A DNA stretch of 64,000 bases from Rhodocyclaceae bacterium (GTDB lineage Bacteria; Pseudomonadota; Gammaproteobacteria; Burkholderiales; Rhodocyclaceae): NCBI GenBank assembly GCA_023150275.1, contig JAKLLG010000004.1, positions 62,001 to 126,000 of the forward strand, given 5' to 3'. Shown piece after piece: positions 9,429 through 18,544 of this stretch (positions within the stretch are counted from its first letter, which is position 1; every line of letters starts with the position of its first letter). Made by a program: the position numbers and the translations under genes. The notes below the pieces were generated by a model, which saw only the letters and a list, made by a program, of their open reading frames with translations, was not told the origin of the DNA and searched no databases.

Positions 9429-10073
9429 TCACTTCAGGTATTCGGACGACAGACGTTCGAGCAAGCGGCGCGCGTCGCCAACGAGAAAGGGCGCCAGCAT
9501 CGCCATCACCTGATAAACCGCCAGATCCAGCGATTCGTCGGTCATCTGCCGGCGAGGATTGCGCGCGTACTCGAAGGAAAGCCAGCAGGTGGCCAGCGCC
9601 GCCATGTTGTTGGCCAGCGCGGCGATCTCCGCCGGTGAGGCCCGCATCTCGTTCGACTCGACCAGCGCGGTGCAGGCCTGTGTCGCGGCGGCCACCTTGT
9701 TTTCCAGAATGCGTCCGAAATGGACTTCGAGCAGACGGTTGCGCGTGAGCAGATCGGAAAGGTCGCGATAGAGGAAACGATGGCGCCAGATCAGCTCGAA
9801 CAGCAGGTGCAGAAACAGCCAGATGTCCTCGACGCTGGCGGTGCGGCGGCCAACGACGCCAAAGAGCTTGTCGATGTCGCGCTCGAAATCGGAGAACAGC
9901 GCGTTGACGATCTCATCCTTGCTGTGGAAGTGATAGTAGAGGTTGCCGGGGCTGATGTTCATTTCGTCGGCGATGACCGTCGTGGTGACATTCGGTTCGC
10001 CGAAATCGTTGAACAAGCGCAGGCTGGTTTCCAGGATTCGCTCGCGGGTGCGGCGCTTCGGTTTTTTGTCCAT
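9429..10073 (-). CDS. TetR-family transcriptional regulator
   Basis: 214 aa. The N-terminal HTH is ERILETSLRLFNDFGEPNVT followed by VIADEMNISPGNLYYHFHSK, with the TetR signature YYHF at about residues 43-46. The C-terminal ligand domain is all helical. Such regulators are usually repressors released by small hydrophobic ligands, and acyl-CoA sensing is plausible here because the neighbours are lipid genes (patatin, phasin, acyl-CoA reductase). That is inference from context. Confidence 0.88.
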   Translation of the reverse strand: MDKKPKRRTRERILETSLRLFNDFGEPNVTTTVIADEMNISPGNLYYHFHSKDEIVNALFSDFERDIDKLFGVVGRRTASVEDIWLFLHLLFELIWRHRFLYRDLSDLLTRNRLLEVHFGRILENKVAAATQACTALVESNEMRASPAEIAALANNMAALATCWLSFEYARNPRRQMTDESLDLAVYQVMAMLAPFLVGDARRLLERLSSEYLK

Positions 10074-10134
10074 CGCCGGCCTTTCTTTTGTGTGCGCTTT
10101 TTTGTGCAGTCTCCGCCGGCGAGGATAGCACAGC

Positions 10135-11394
10135 TCACCGTAACGAACGCTCGGCCAGCCAATGATCGAGATCGTCGAGTGCTACCTCCAGCGCGCGCTG
10201 GGTGGTCGACAGTGGAATACCACCTTCGTGCGCCAGCAGGCTGCGCTGATGATCGCGCAGCACGGCAAGATCGAGCCGGATGCCATGGCGAGCCAGAAGC
10301 GGCGCAAGCTCATGGCGACGCCGATAGAGATCGATCCGGGTGCGTTGATAGGCATGCTCGCAAAGGCGCTTGCGGCTCGCGTAGCTGAACACGTTGGCGA
10401 AGAACATGTCGGCATCGTCGCGCGTCGGCTCGAAGAGCACGACATCGACACCGGGATGGAGGTGCCGGTAGCGATCCATGCCCACCTGCATGCGCGAGTG
10501 GATGATGGCCCGGAAGGTCTGCGCGAGCACAACCGGCAGCCCGCCTTCGACGAGATGGCCGACGCTGTGCCGGCGCTTGTGCTCGCGATGCTCGGCCAGA
10601 TCAGAGTCGAAGGGCACCAGTGGATTGATGCAGAGCACGAGCTCCGCCCCCTGCCGCAGGGCAACCGAGGCGTGCAGTGTCTTGATCAGCGCACCGTCGA
10701 CGTAGAAACGGCCGCCGATCTCGACGGGCGGGAAAAGGCCGGGCAAGGCAGCACTCGCCTGCACGGCCGTGGAAATCGGGACGTGATCGTAACCGGGCGC
10801 TCCGAATTCGATGGCCTCACCGGTATCCAGATCCGTCGCCACCAGATAGAGCTTGCGCTTCAACTCGCGGAAATCGTTGGAACGACCGCGCGTGGAGAAC
10901 ATCCGCCGCAACAGGCGGTCGATGCCGGCGTTATCGAAAATGCCCGTCGGTATCGCGTGCGAGAGGCGCTGGAATGATTCAAGCAGGCCGCTATGCCAAG
11001 GATCGCCGAGGTAATGGCGCAAGGCGTCAAGCAAGAGTGGCGGCACCGAGAGGGCACGCCGGAAATACTCACCGATGGCCGGGCGCAAAAGCGTATCCGG
11101 GTCGAAAACCTCCTCGGCATCGTTCTCGACCAGCATGCGGGCCAGCTTCGCCGGCGACATGCCGTTGGCGAGGGCGGCGGCAATGAAACCTCCGGAACTG
11201 ACCCCGACGAAGATGTCGATCTCCGTGAAATCAAGTCCGTCGAAGGCCTCCTCCAACGCCGCCAGCGCACCCACTTCGTAGATGCCGCCAAGCGGCCCGC
11301 CGCCCGCGAGCGCCAGACCTATCGGTGCCCGACCCTTCCTGCGCGAGAGCGCACCAGACCGCAGAGCTGCTCTCGCTTCATTGACGATGCCCAT
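10135..11394 (-). CDS. Patatin-like phospholipase
   Basis: 419-aa acyl hydrolase. The oxyanion-hole glycine loop is LALAGGGPLGGIYEVGAL (about 27-44). The nucleophile elbow is G64-V-S66-S-G68, and the Asp of the catalytic dyad is in FYVDGAL (Asp233). There is no signal peptide, so it acts in the cytoplasm or on the membrane or granule surface. It lies 19 bases downstream of the phasin gene on the same strand, suggesting co-transcription and action on storage or membrane lipid. The protein is longer than simple patatins; the last 130 residues are helical and charged. Confidence 0.87.
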   Translation of the reverse strand: MGIVNEARAALRSGALSRRKGRAPIGLALAGGGPLGGIYEVGALAALEEAFDGLDFTEIDIFVGVSSGGFIAAALANGMSPAKLARMLVENDAEEVFDPDTLLRPAIGEYFRRALSVPPLLLDALRHYLGDPWHSGLLESFQRLSHAIPTGIFDNAGIDRLLRRMFSTRGRSNDFRELKRKLYLVATDLDTGEAIEFGAPGYDHVPISTAVQASAALPGLFPPVEIGGRFYVDGALIKTLHASVALRQGAELVLCINPLVPFDSDLAEHREHKRRHSVGHLVEGGLPVVLAQTFRAIIHSRMQVGMDRYRHLHPGVDVVLFEPTRDDADMFFANVFSYASRKRLCEHAYQRTRIDLYRRRHELAPLLARHGIRLDLAVLRDHQRSLLAHEGGIPLSTTQRALEVALDDLDHWLAERSLR

Positions 11395-11413
11395 GCTGCT
11401 CCCCGTTCAGGGA

Positions 11414-11896
11414 TCAGACGGTTTTCTTGCTGGCGGCAGGTTTCTTGGCAGCAGGGGCTTTCTTCGCGGCAGCGGCACGCGTCGCGGAAGGAACCGGCTT
11501 CGCCGCAGGAGCGGCCTTGCCTTCGCTCAACTCCGCCACGGCAGCGGTCAACTCGGCGACACGTTTGGAGAGCCGATCGATGTCCTTCTTCGTCGGGACG
11601 CCCAAGGTACCGAGCGCACGTGCAACACGCTCCTCGAACACGGTTTCCAGTCGATCCCAGGTTCCTGCCGCCCGACCGGCGACTTCAGCGATCTTCTCGT
11701 CGGCAACCTTGCGCGTACGCGCCTGAATGCTCTCGCCCTCCTTGACGAGGGCGTCGAACACCTTGTTGCCCTCTTCCTGCGCCTTGGCGAACGCGCCCAG
11801 TCCGGCCAGCCAGATCTGGTGTGCCGAGTCCTTGACGGTCAGCGCGAATTGATTGTCAGCAACTGCGCCCGCGAGCGCCTTGAGTTTCTTGGCCAT
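11414..11896 (-). CDS. Phasin-type storage-granule protein
   Basis: 160 aa. The N-terminal half is an amphipathic helix region of the PhaI/PhaF type (SAHQIWLAGLGAFAKAQEEG, then ALVKEGESIQ). A leucine-zipper-like stretch follows at about 105-127 (DIDRLSKRVAELTAAVAEL). It ends in a short Ala/Lys/Pro-rich basic tail like the histone-like tail of PhaF. Phasins coat polyhydroxyalkanoate or other lipid inclusions. A strong SD (AGGAGG) precedes the ATG. It is divergent from the fatty acyl-CoA reductase gene across a 185-base gap. Confidence 0.85.
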   Translation of the reverse strand: MAKKLKALAGAVADNQFALTVKDSAHQIWLAGLGAFAKAQEEGNKVFDALVKEGESIQARTRKVADEKIAEVAGRAAGTWDRLETVFEERVARALGTLGVPTKKDIDRLSKRVAELTAAVAELSEGKAAPAAKPVPSATRAAAAKKAPAAKKPAASKKTV

Positions 11897-12037
11897 AATA
11901 TCCTCCTGATGGAAAATGACGGTTTAACATACGACGAGGCAGGCCATTGCGATTGGTAGGGAGTTTCGTCGATCCATTGCGCCCTGCCTGTCTGACGATG
12001 TCAGTGTAGTGAGAAAATCTAGAGGGGGCACACTAAT

Positions 12038-12047
12038 CACCTAGGTG
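12038..12047. promoter_or_regulatory. Palindrome CACCTAGGTG in divergent promoter region
   Basis: A perfect 10-base palindrome lies 34 bases before the acyl-CoA reductase start, within the gap shared with the phasin gene. Two more CTAG-centred sites (atctagag and ctctagtt) flank it within about 20 bases each way. It could be an operator, for example for the nearby TetR-type regulator, but it is short for that family and no assignment is possible from sequence alone. Confidence 0.3.
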
Positions 12048-12081
12048 GCATACTCTAGTTTTCATCAATAAACAGAACAAC

Positions 12082-14088
12082 TTGCAAGGAGACAACATGA
12101 ATTACTTCATCACCGGGGCCAGTGGCTTCATCGGCAAGCGACTGGTACGCAAGCTGCTCGAACGGGAAGGCAGCGTCGTCTACTTCCTCGTGCGCAGCAA
12201 CGAAGCCGAGGTCATCGACAAGCTGCGCGACTATTGGGGTGTCGACGCCTCGCGGGCCATTCCGGTGATTGGCGACCTGACCCAGCCACTGCTCGGCGTA
12301 AGCAAGACCGAGCAGAAAAAGCTCGCGAAGAAGATCACGCACTTTTTCCACCTCGCCGCGATCTACGACCTCAAGGCCGACGCCGAATCCCAGCAGCGCG
12401 CCAATGTCGACGGCACTCGCAACACCGTACAGTTCGCCGAGGCGATCGCTGCCAAGCACTTCCACCTGTTTAGCTCGATCGCCGCAGCGGGGCTTTTCGA
12501 GGGCCTCTTCCGGGAAGACATGTTCGAGGAAGCTGAAGGACTCGACAACCCCTACTTCCGCACCAAGCATGATTCCGAGGGCATCGTGCGCCGCGAGTGC
12601 AAGCTGCCGTGGCGCATCTACCGGCCCGCCATCGTGGTCGGCGACTCGCGTACGGGTGAAATGGACAAGATCGACGGTCCCTATTATTTCTTCAAGCTGA
12701 TCCAGAAGATGCGCAAGATGCTGCCGCCGTGGATGCCGACGATCGGCCTCGAGGGCGGGCGCATCAACGTGGTACCCGTCGATTTCGTGGTCAATGCCGT
12801 GGACCACATCGCACATCTGCGCAATGAGGACGGCAAGTGCTTCCATCTGGTTGATCCTACGCCGATGCGCGTCGGCGATCTGCTGAACACCATTGCCCGC
12901 GCTGCGCACGCACCGGAAATGGCGATGCGCGTGAACGCCGCGCTGCTCGGCTTCATTCCGAGGCATATGCGCAAGGCCCTGCTCGCGCTCACGCCGGTAC
13001 GGCGCATTCGCCATGCAGTCATGAAGGATCTGGGGCTACCGGACGACATCCTCACCTTCATCAACTACCCGACGCGCTTCGATTGCCGGGAAACGCTGCG
13101 CGCGCTGAAAGGCAGCGGCATCGAAGTGCCGCCGCTGGACAGCTACGCATGGCGCCTGTGGGACTACTGGGAGCGCCACCTCGACCCCGATCTGTCGATC
13201 GACCGGACCTTGAAGGGTCAGGTCGCCGGCAAGGTCGTACTCATCACCGGCGCTTCGAGCGGTATCGGCAAGGCAACGGCGTGGAAACTTGCCGAAGCCG
13301 GCGCTACGGTCATCACCGTGGCGCGCGACCGGGAGCAACTGGCCGCAACGAAGCGTGAATTTGAGGCAAATGGCCACGCGCTGCACACCTATGATGGCGA
13401 CATCACGGAGTTTGCGCAGGTGGACAAGCTGGTACAGCAGATCGTCGCCGACCATGGCGGCGTGGACATTCTCGTCAACAACGCCGGGCGCTCGATCCGC
13501 CGCGCGATCGAGAACAGCTTCGACCGCTTCCATGACTTCGAACGGACCATGCAACTCAACTATTTCGGCGCCCTGCGCCTGACCATGGGCCTGTTGCCGA
13601 AGATGATCGAACGGCGAGGCGGCCACGTCATCAACATCTCGTCGATCGGCGTGCTGACCAATGCACCGCGCTTCTCGGCCTACGTTGCCTCGAAGGCGGC
13701 GCTCGATTCGTGGACCCGTTGCGCAGCCTCGGAGTTTGCCGACCGCGGCATCCATTTCACGACAATCAACATGCCGCTGGTACGCACGCCGATGATCGCA
13801 CCAACCAAGCTCTACGATCACGTACCGACACTGTCGCCGGAAGACGCCGCCAATCTGGTCGCCGATGCAATCGTGCACAAGCATGTCCGCATTGCGACCC
13901 GCCTCGGCATCTTCGGTCAGGTTCTGCACGCAACGATGCCGCGTGTCGCGCAGATCGTGATGAATACCAGTTTCCGCATGTTCCCGGACTCCGATGCTTC
14001 CCAGCACAAGGAAAAAGGCCTTCTGCCGTCGATGCCGAGCGCCGACCAGATCGCGTTCTCCCAGATAATGCGCGGCATCCACTTCTGA
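12082..14088 (+). CDS. Two-domain fatty acyl-CoA reductase (alcohol-forming)
   Basis: 668-aa fusion of two short-chain-dehydrogenase folds. Domain 1 (1-370) is an extended SDR with the nucleotide motif TGASGFIG (6-13) and an active-site Y158-F-R-T-K162; GPYYFFKLIQKMRKMLPPW and INVVPVDFVVNA are typical of fatty acyl-CoA reductases. Domain 2 (about 380-668) is a classical SDR with TGASSGIG (389-396), NNAGRS and Y534-V-A-S-K538. The layout and length match the Marinobacter bifunctional reductase (about 660 aa), which takes fatty acyl-CoA through the aldehyde to fatty alcohol using NADPH. The SD is AAGGAG. Lipid genes flank it on both sides. Alternative: an aldehyde-forming reductase only. Confidence 0.9.
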   Translation: MQGDNMNYFITGASGFIGKRLVRKLLEREGSVVYFLVRSNEAEVIDKLRDYWGVDASRAIPVIGDLTQPLLGVSKTEQKKLAKKITHFFHLAAIYDLKADAESQQRANVDGTRNTVQFAEAIAAKHFHLFSSIAAAGLFEGLFREDMFEEAEGLDNPYFRTKHDSEGIVRRECKLPWRIYRPAIVVGDSRTGEMDKIDGPYYFFKLIQKMRKMLPPWMPTIGLEGGRINVVPVDFVVNAVDHIAHLRNEDGKCFHLVDPTPMRVGDLLNTIARAAHAPEMAMRVNAALLGFIPRHMRKALLALTPVRRIRHAVMKDLGLPDDILTFINYPTRFDCRETLRALKGSGIEVPPLDSYAWRLWDYWERHLDPDLSIDRTLKGQVAGKVVLITGASSGIGKATAWKLAEAGATVITVARDREQLAATKREFEANGHALHTYDGDITEFAQVDKLVQQIVADHGGVDILVNNAGRSIRRAIENSFDRFHDFERTMQLNYFGALRLTMGLLPKMIERRGGHVINISSIGVLTNAPRFSAYVASKAALDSWTRCAASEFADRGIHFTTINMPLVRTPMIAPTKLYDHVPTLSPEDAANLVADAIVHKHVRIATRLGIFGQVLHATMPRVAQIVMNTSFRMFPDSDASQHKEKGLLPSMPSADQIAFSQIMRGIHF

Positions 14089-14104
14089 ACCAGTCACGGA
14101 TAGC

Positions 14105-14686
14105 TTGATGCTCAAAATCCAGTGCGGCCTGTTGGCCGCTGTCCTGCTCTTGGCCCCGGCGCTGCCCGCCCTGGCGGACGACGCGCCAACGCCAGCGAGA
14201 ATACGCAAGCCAGCGGGCGCCGGAGCGGAAACGATCCGCTCGGCAGTCGAAGTGATGGCACTCGACACACGAGCGCGCACCCTGACGCTCAAGCGTGACG
14301 ACGGTAACACGTTCAGCGTGGTCGCTGATCCTGCGGTACGCAACCTTGCGCAGATCAAACCGGGAGATTTCATGATCGCGGTCTATGGTCGGGCGCGCGC
14401 GCTGACGATAACCAAGCTGACCGCAAACGGAGAGGAAAGTACACCGGAGGCTGCAGCAGCGAAGAAGCAGACTGGCGTGCAACGAAAGAAGCGTACCACT
14501 GCGGATATCGTCGCCATCGATGACAAGAAGGGATTCGCAACGCTGAAGGAAGGGCGCGATCACGTCATCGACGTACTGGTCGCCGATCGCAAGGCGCTGG
14601 CCGCCGTCAAGATCGGCGACCGAGTCACCCTCGACTATCTCGATGCCGTCGCCGTTTCACTGAAACCAGCGCGTACCCGTCGCTAA
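14105..14686 (+). CDS. Exported protein with two tandem beta-domain repeats
   Basis: 193 aa with a clear Sec signal peptide (CGLLAAVLLLAPALPALADD). The mature part shows an internal duplication. A first unit (about 45-105) has VEVMALDTRARTLTLKRDDG then QIKPGDFMIAVYGRA. A second unit (about 128-188) has ADIVAIDDKKGFATLKEG then VKIGDRVTLDYLDA. Each looks like a small OB/beta-barrel unit of the DUF5666 kind, which is inference. It starts 16 bases after the acyl-CoA reductase stop on the same strand, so it is probably co-transcribed. Function unknown; periplasmic. Confidence 0.7.
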   Translation: MMLKIQCGLLAAVLLLAPALPALADDAPTPARIRKPAGAGAETIRSAVEVMALDTRARTLTLKRDDGNTFSVVADPAVRNLAQIKPGDFMIAVYGRARALTITKLTANGEESTPEAAAAKKQTGVQRKKRTTADIVAIDDKKGFATLKEGRDHVIDVLVADRKALAAVKIGDRVTLDYLDAVAVSLKPARTRR

Positions 14687-14727
14687 GTTAAGGGCTCCCG
14701 CTTTGCAGTTCCGATCGCCCCTGCGAA

Positions 14728-15420
14728 TCATTTCACCGGGCGGACCGGTTCGCGCTCGGGCTCTTTCGCGGGACGCTCAACACGCTTGCCTTCCAAGGAT
14801 TGCGGTGGCGCCTGCGCGGGAAGCGGCTTGGGCATCGGGCGCATGCCATGCGGGCGCTGCAGCACGTTGACAAAGCGCGTCTGAAAATTCACCGGCGCTG
14901 CCGTGATCAGCACATTGCCCTGCAGATCGACGACCGACGCCTCGATCACATGCTGCTGGGCACCCGCCGGCATCACGTCGCCAAAGAACTCTGGCGGAAC
15001 CATCATCTCGGTGGCGGTGTAGCGTCCGGGCACCTCGCGCCCGTCCATGCGCAGGCGAAAGGCGTGGCCCTCGCCAACCTGCAAGGGCGGATCAACGCTG
15101 ACGCGAACCTCAAAGGTCGCGTTGTTGGCGGCGACACTACCGTTGGCCTCGGGAAAGACGACAGCAAACGTCTTGTAGCGCGGCAGCGCCTTTTCCAGCG
15201 GGTCCTTGCGCTCGGCCGGCTGCGGCTTCGCCGCTGCAGCCTCGACGGGCACCGGCTCAATGACATTCAAGGGCTTCAGTTCGACCGCCTTTCCTCCGGG
15301 CAATGGCCGGTCCGAATAGACCTTGCTGCCGCCGCTCTTCGACTCATACACCGTCTGTGCGGCAAGCGGCGCGCATGCCGCACAGAGCCATACCATCAGA
15401 ATACGAGATAGCCGGGTCAT
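14728..15420 (-). CDS. Exported DUF4124-type protein
   Basis: 230 aa from ATG at 15420. An upstream extension to 15909 is open but has no signal peptide or SD; the chosen start has GGGAGG 7 bases before it and begins a signal peptide, ILMVWLCAACAPLAAQ. The mature N-terminus, TVYESKSGGSKVYSDRPLPG, is the DUF4124 pattern found in many betaproteobacterial envelope proteins. A later beta-rich region (VRVSVDPPLQVGEGHAFRL) is followed by a Pro-rich tail. Role unknown; periplasmic. It is convergent with the duplicated-domain gene. Confidence 0.75.
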   Translation of the reverse strand: MTRLSRILMVWLCAACAPLAAQTVYESKSGGSKVYSDRPLPGGKAVELKPLNVIEPVPVEAAAAKPQPAERKDPLEKALPRYKTFAVVFPEANGSVAANNATFEVRVSVDPPLQVGEGHAFRLRMDGREVPGRYTATEMMVPPEFFGDVMPAGAQQHVIEASVVDLQGNVLITAAPVNFQTRFVNVLQRPHGMRPMPKPLPAQAPPQSLEGKRVERPAKEPEREPVRPVK

Positions 15421-15524
15421 AGCCTGCCCTCCCAGATCGTTGCCATCGATGCGCGCATTCCCTACGCCGCGACTGGATTCTGGCAGAACCGGGCCCGAGT
15501 GGATAGCGGCCGTGCCGCCATTGC

Positions 15525-16406
15525 TCAGGCGCGCTCGTTCAGCACCGCAAGCAGCATCTCTGCGGCCGCGTCGGAAAAAAGTACGGCAAGGTGCCCGGTT
15601 GCCGGCAATTCGAGATCTGCGGCGGCGGGGAGTCGCTGGTTGTCCTGCGGCATCACGAAGTTGTCGTGGCTGTTTCGGATCGAGGCGACCGGTATCGGCA
15701 TGCCGCCTCGCCACAGCGCACCCAACCATGGCGAACCGGGTTCCATCTGCCGGGCGTTGCGCCCCATCCCGAGCCGCGCCAGCACGCTGCCGGCGTGCGG
15801 CGTCGCGATCGTCACCAGTTGCCGGACGTGCGTCGCGCCGAATTTCGCCAAATAGGCACGTGCGACGAGCCCCCCCATGCTGTGGCCAACCAGCGTTACC
15901 TTGTCGCACGCATTATCGCGGCACGCGCTTGCGATGCGCTCGGCGAGGCGAGCGACGTAGCTGTCGATGTCGGCATAAACGGGCTCCAGATTGAGCGTTG
16001 CCACCGCGAAGCCGGCAGCCTCCAGTCGGCGGCGCAGCCACCACCAGGCGCCGCGGTTGCAGCCGTAGCCGTGGATCAGGATCAGCAACGGGCGACCGGG
16101 CCGCACATTGTCCTGCCCCATCCATTGCCGCTCGAACGGCTGGATGAGCAGGAAAAGGACAAGGAACGCGAGGTACTCGCGGAACGCCATCGCGCCGGCC
16201 CGGACGAGGCCGAGTCGCGGCGCAGGTGAATGCGCGGCGTAGGCGAAGACGTAGGTCACCGCGATGATGCCGGCACGCAGTCCGAGCAGCACGGCACAGG
16301 CAGCCAGCGCCGATGCTGCGGGTGCCAGCGACAGGGCGCGGCTCGCAAAGACGCCGTAGATCAGCAGTTCGCAGAGGAGCGACAAGCGCAGGGCGATGGC
16401 CAGCAT
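15525..16406 (-). CDS. Alpha/beta hydrolase, triacylglycerol-lipase-like
   Basis: 293 aa. Several hydrophobic segments fill the first 80 residues, so the protein is membrane-bound, and the hydrolase domain starts about residue 105. The oxyanion loop is LILIHGYGCNRGAWWWLRR, the nucleophile elbow is VGHSMGGLVARAY, and a late His in ATGHLAVLF could complete the triad. It is a likely lipase or esterase. Its stop is 3 bases downstream of the GMC oxidoreductase stop-to-start run on the same strand, so it probably ends that operon and would release substrate for the oxidising enzymes. Confidence 0.82.
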   Translation of the reverse strand: MLAIALRLSLLCELLIYGVFASRALSLAPAASALAACAVLLGLRAGIIAVTYVFAYAAHSPAPRLGLVRAGAMAFREYLAFLVLFLLIQPFERQWMGQDNVRPGRPLLILIHGYGCNRGAWWWLRRRLEAAGFAVATLNLEPVYADIDSYVARLAERIASACRDNACDKVTLVGHSMGGLVARAYLAKFGATHVRQLVTIATPHAGSVLARLGMGRNARQMEPGSPWLGALWRGGMPIPVASIRNSHDNFVMPQDNQRLPAAADLELPATGHLAVLFSDAAAEMLLAVLNERA

Positions 16407-16409
16407 GAA

Positions 16410-18044
16410 CTACCCCTCGTTGCCCGCTGCGGCCGGCACAGGATTTCCGGTGAGTTCGGCAGCCAGTCGCGTCATATTGCGGGCGGCCAGGCCGTAGATC
16501 GACAGCTGCGGGTTCGCGCCCAGGCTCGTCGGGAACAGCGAACCGTCGCAGACGGTGAGGTTCCCGATATGGAAATGACGTCCATGCTGATCGACAACGC
16601 CGCGCGCAGGCGTGTCAGCCATCGCGCAGCCCCCCATGACGTGTGCACTCACCACCCGGCAACGGCGCGGCTGCATGGCAAGGGTCGCGATCCCCTCGCG
16701 CGCTTCGGCCCACGAGGAATAACCCGCCGTATCCTCATGCACCGGGGTGACACGGCCCGCACCCGCGGCGAACTGGATCTCGGCCATCGCCAGCAACGCC
16801 CGCCGCGCCGCCTCCCAGAACACCGCGTTGAGGGGATAGTCGAGGAAGGGCGAGCCATCGCTGCGCAGGCGAACGCGACCGCCGACGCTTTCCGGATGGA
16901 AGCCGTCGCGCACCAGCGCGATGATCACCTGCGCGTTCGGGAAGTCGCGCATTTTCGTCGCATGCGCAGCGCCAAACCCCTGCAGCGTGGTCGAATAGAG
17001 CACGGGGTGCAGCGGCGGCGTTTCAAGCTTGAAACCGAGCGGGCCATCGATCGGCCCCTGTTCGAGAAAATGATCGGAGTAGATCGACTGCGGCGCCCCG
17101 GCGTAGCCATCCACCCGCGCTGCAAAGACGCCGGCGGAGACCACGGTGGGGTGCAGGAAGGTGCGTTGCCCCACCCGGCCATGCGGATCGGCGAGGCGAC
17201 TGCGCAAAAGCAAGGCCGGCGAGCCGATGGCCCCGGCAGCGAGGACCACATGCCGCGCACGGATGCGGACGGCATAGGGGCCCGCGCGCAGGCCGTCCGG
17301 CAACAGCGCCCGTCCTTGCAGGCCGGCGATGCGCTGGCGGCCATCGGGAATCAGGCGTTCGGCACGCAGGCGGCTGATCAGCGTGGCACCGCGTGCCAGC
17401 GCCGCCGGCAGCGTGGTCGTCAGCATCGACTGCTTGGCGGCAGTCGGACAGCCCGTGCCGCAGTAGCCAATGTTCCAGCAGGCGCGGACATTGCGGGGGA
17501 TCACATCGGCACGGATGCCGAGTTGCCGGGCGCCGCGCGCCAGAATCGCGTTGTTCTCGTTCGGCTCGACATCCCACGGACGTACGCCAAGGCGCGCCTC
17601 CATGGTGGCGAACCACGGCGTCAGCGCTTCCACGGACAGCGATTTCAATCCGAGCGCCTGCTGCCAGTGGGCAAGTGTCGCCGGAGGTGTGCGGAAGCTG
17701 CTGGTCCAGTTGACGGTCGTCGAACCGCCGACACAGCGCCCCTGCAGGATGTTAACCGCCTTGTCGGCCGTCTTGCGGGCCGCCGATTCCTGATACAGGT
17801 TGGGGTAGGCCTCGCCCTCGCGCATGCGGAAATCGCGGGTGGTCCACAGCGGACCTTCCTCGACGATCACCACATCCAGCCCCGCCGCGCTGAGAATCTC
17901 GGCAGCAACGCCACCGCCAGCGCCGCTACCGACGATCAGCACATCGGTATCGAGCAGAAGATCCTCGGTGAGGCGCGATGCATCAATGTGCTTCCAGCCG
18001 GCCGCGAGGCCTTCGCGCATCGTGTCGCGGATGTTGGACGCCAT
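16410..18044 (-). CDS. GMC-family FAD alcohol oxidoreductase
   Basis: 544 aa from ATG at 18044, which overlaps the TGA of the upstream gene (ATGA). The longer open frame to 18221 only reads through that gene. The FAD Rossmann motif is VLIVGSGAGGGVAAEILSAA (about 35-55). A GMC box is GGSTTVNWTSSFRTPP. The C-terminal active-site region has AHVMGGCAMADTP and DGSLFPTSLGANPQLSIYGL. The family oxidises primary alcohols to aldehydes. The pairing with a Tat-exported small subunit and an aldehyde dehydrogenase suggests a long-chain or aromatic alcohol dehydrogenase; substrate is inference. Confidence 0.88.
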   Translation of the reverse strand: MASNIRDTMREGLAAGWKHIDASRLTEDLLLDTDVLIVGSGAGGGVAAEILSAAGLDVVIVEEGPLWTTRDFRMREGEAYPNLYQESAARKTADKAVNILQGRCVGGSTTVNWTSSFRTPPATLAHWQQALGLKSLSVEALTPWFATMEARLGVRPWDVEPNENNAILARGARQLGIRADVIPRNVRACWNIGYCGTGCPTAAKQSMLTTTLPAALARGATLISRLRAERLIPDGRQRIAGLQGRALLPDGLRAGPYAVRIRARHVVLAAGAIGSPALLLRSRLADPHGRVGQRTFLHPTVVSAGVFAARVDGYAGAPQSIYSDHFLEQGPIDGPLGFKLETPPLHPVLYSTTLQGFGAAHATKMRDFPNAQVIIALVRDGFHPESVGGRVRLRSDGSPFLDYPLNAVFWEAARRALLAMAEIQFAAGAGRVTPVHEDTAGYSSWAEAREGIATLAMQPRRCRVVSAHVMGGCAMADTPARGVVDQHGRHFHIGNLTVCDGSLFPTSLGANPQLSIYGLAARNMTRLAAELTGNPVPAAAGNEG

Positions 18045-18544
18045 CAGAACACCTCCGGCGGCCCCGGGTAGCCGATGGCTTCCCAGGTATCGGGGCGCGC
18101 ATACCAGGCGCCGAGCACCAGATCGTGCAAGGCTGCGTAAGCGCTCTGCAGCAGCGCAAAGCGAGCGTAACGCCAGCGCTCCAGAAAGGCGGCGATCTCC
18201 GCAGGCTGCGCCTCGGCCCACGGTGCGGAAACGCCCGCGAGAAGTCGGCGCACCGGCGCGATCGTCAGCAGCGAAAAGAGCTCGCCGACCTCCTTGCGGG
18301 TATTCAGTGCCAGCCCGGCGACGGCCTGGTCGATACCGGCCACGGTTTCGCTGAGCACGGCACGACGGCGGGCCGGATGCTCGGGAAGCATGCCCTCCAG
18401 GATGACGCCGGCCACGGCAGCAAGCATCGCGCCTGTGCCATCATCGGCGGCACGCGCCTGCTGAGCGTGTCCGGCAAAGGCAAGGAGGAGGCTGCCGGCT
18501 AAGCCTGCCTTGATGAATTGCCGGCGCGATACAAGCGGCGTCAT
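18044..18544 (-). CDS. Tat-exported small subunit (gluconate 2-dehydrogenase subunit 3-like)
   Basis: 166 aa. A twin-arginine signal, SRRQFIKAGLAGSLLLAFAG, opens the protein (Arg7/Arg8). The helical mature part contains EGMLPEHPARRRAV and AIGYPGPPEVF, as in gluconate 2-dehydrogenase subunit 3 proteins that accompany GMC dehydrogenases and help export or anchor them. Start and stop overlap both neighbours by 4 bases, so it is translationally coupled to the aldehyde dehydrogenase before it and the GMC enzyme after it. Confidence 0.82.
   Translation of the reverse strand: MTPLVSRRQFIKAGLAGSLLLAFAGHAQQARAADDGTGAMLAAVAGVILEGMLPEHPARRRAVLSETVAGIDQAVAGLALNTRKEVGELFSLLTIAPVRRLLAGVSAPWAEAQPAEIAAFLERWRYARFALLQSAYAALHDLVLGAWYARPDTWEAIGYPGPPEVF

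Noticed and set aside
16230..18071. 613-codon plus-strand frame opposite the GMC gene
   Set aside because: Shadow; the minus-strand GMC protein explains the region.
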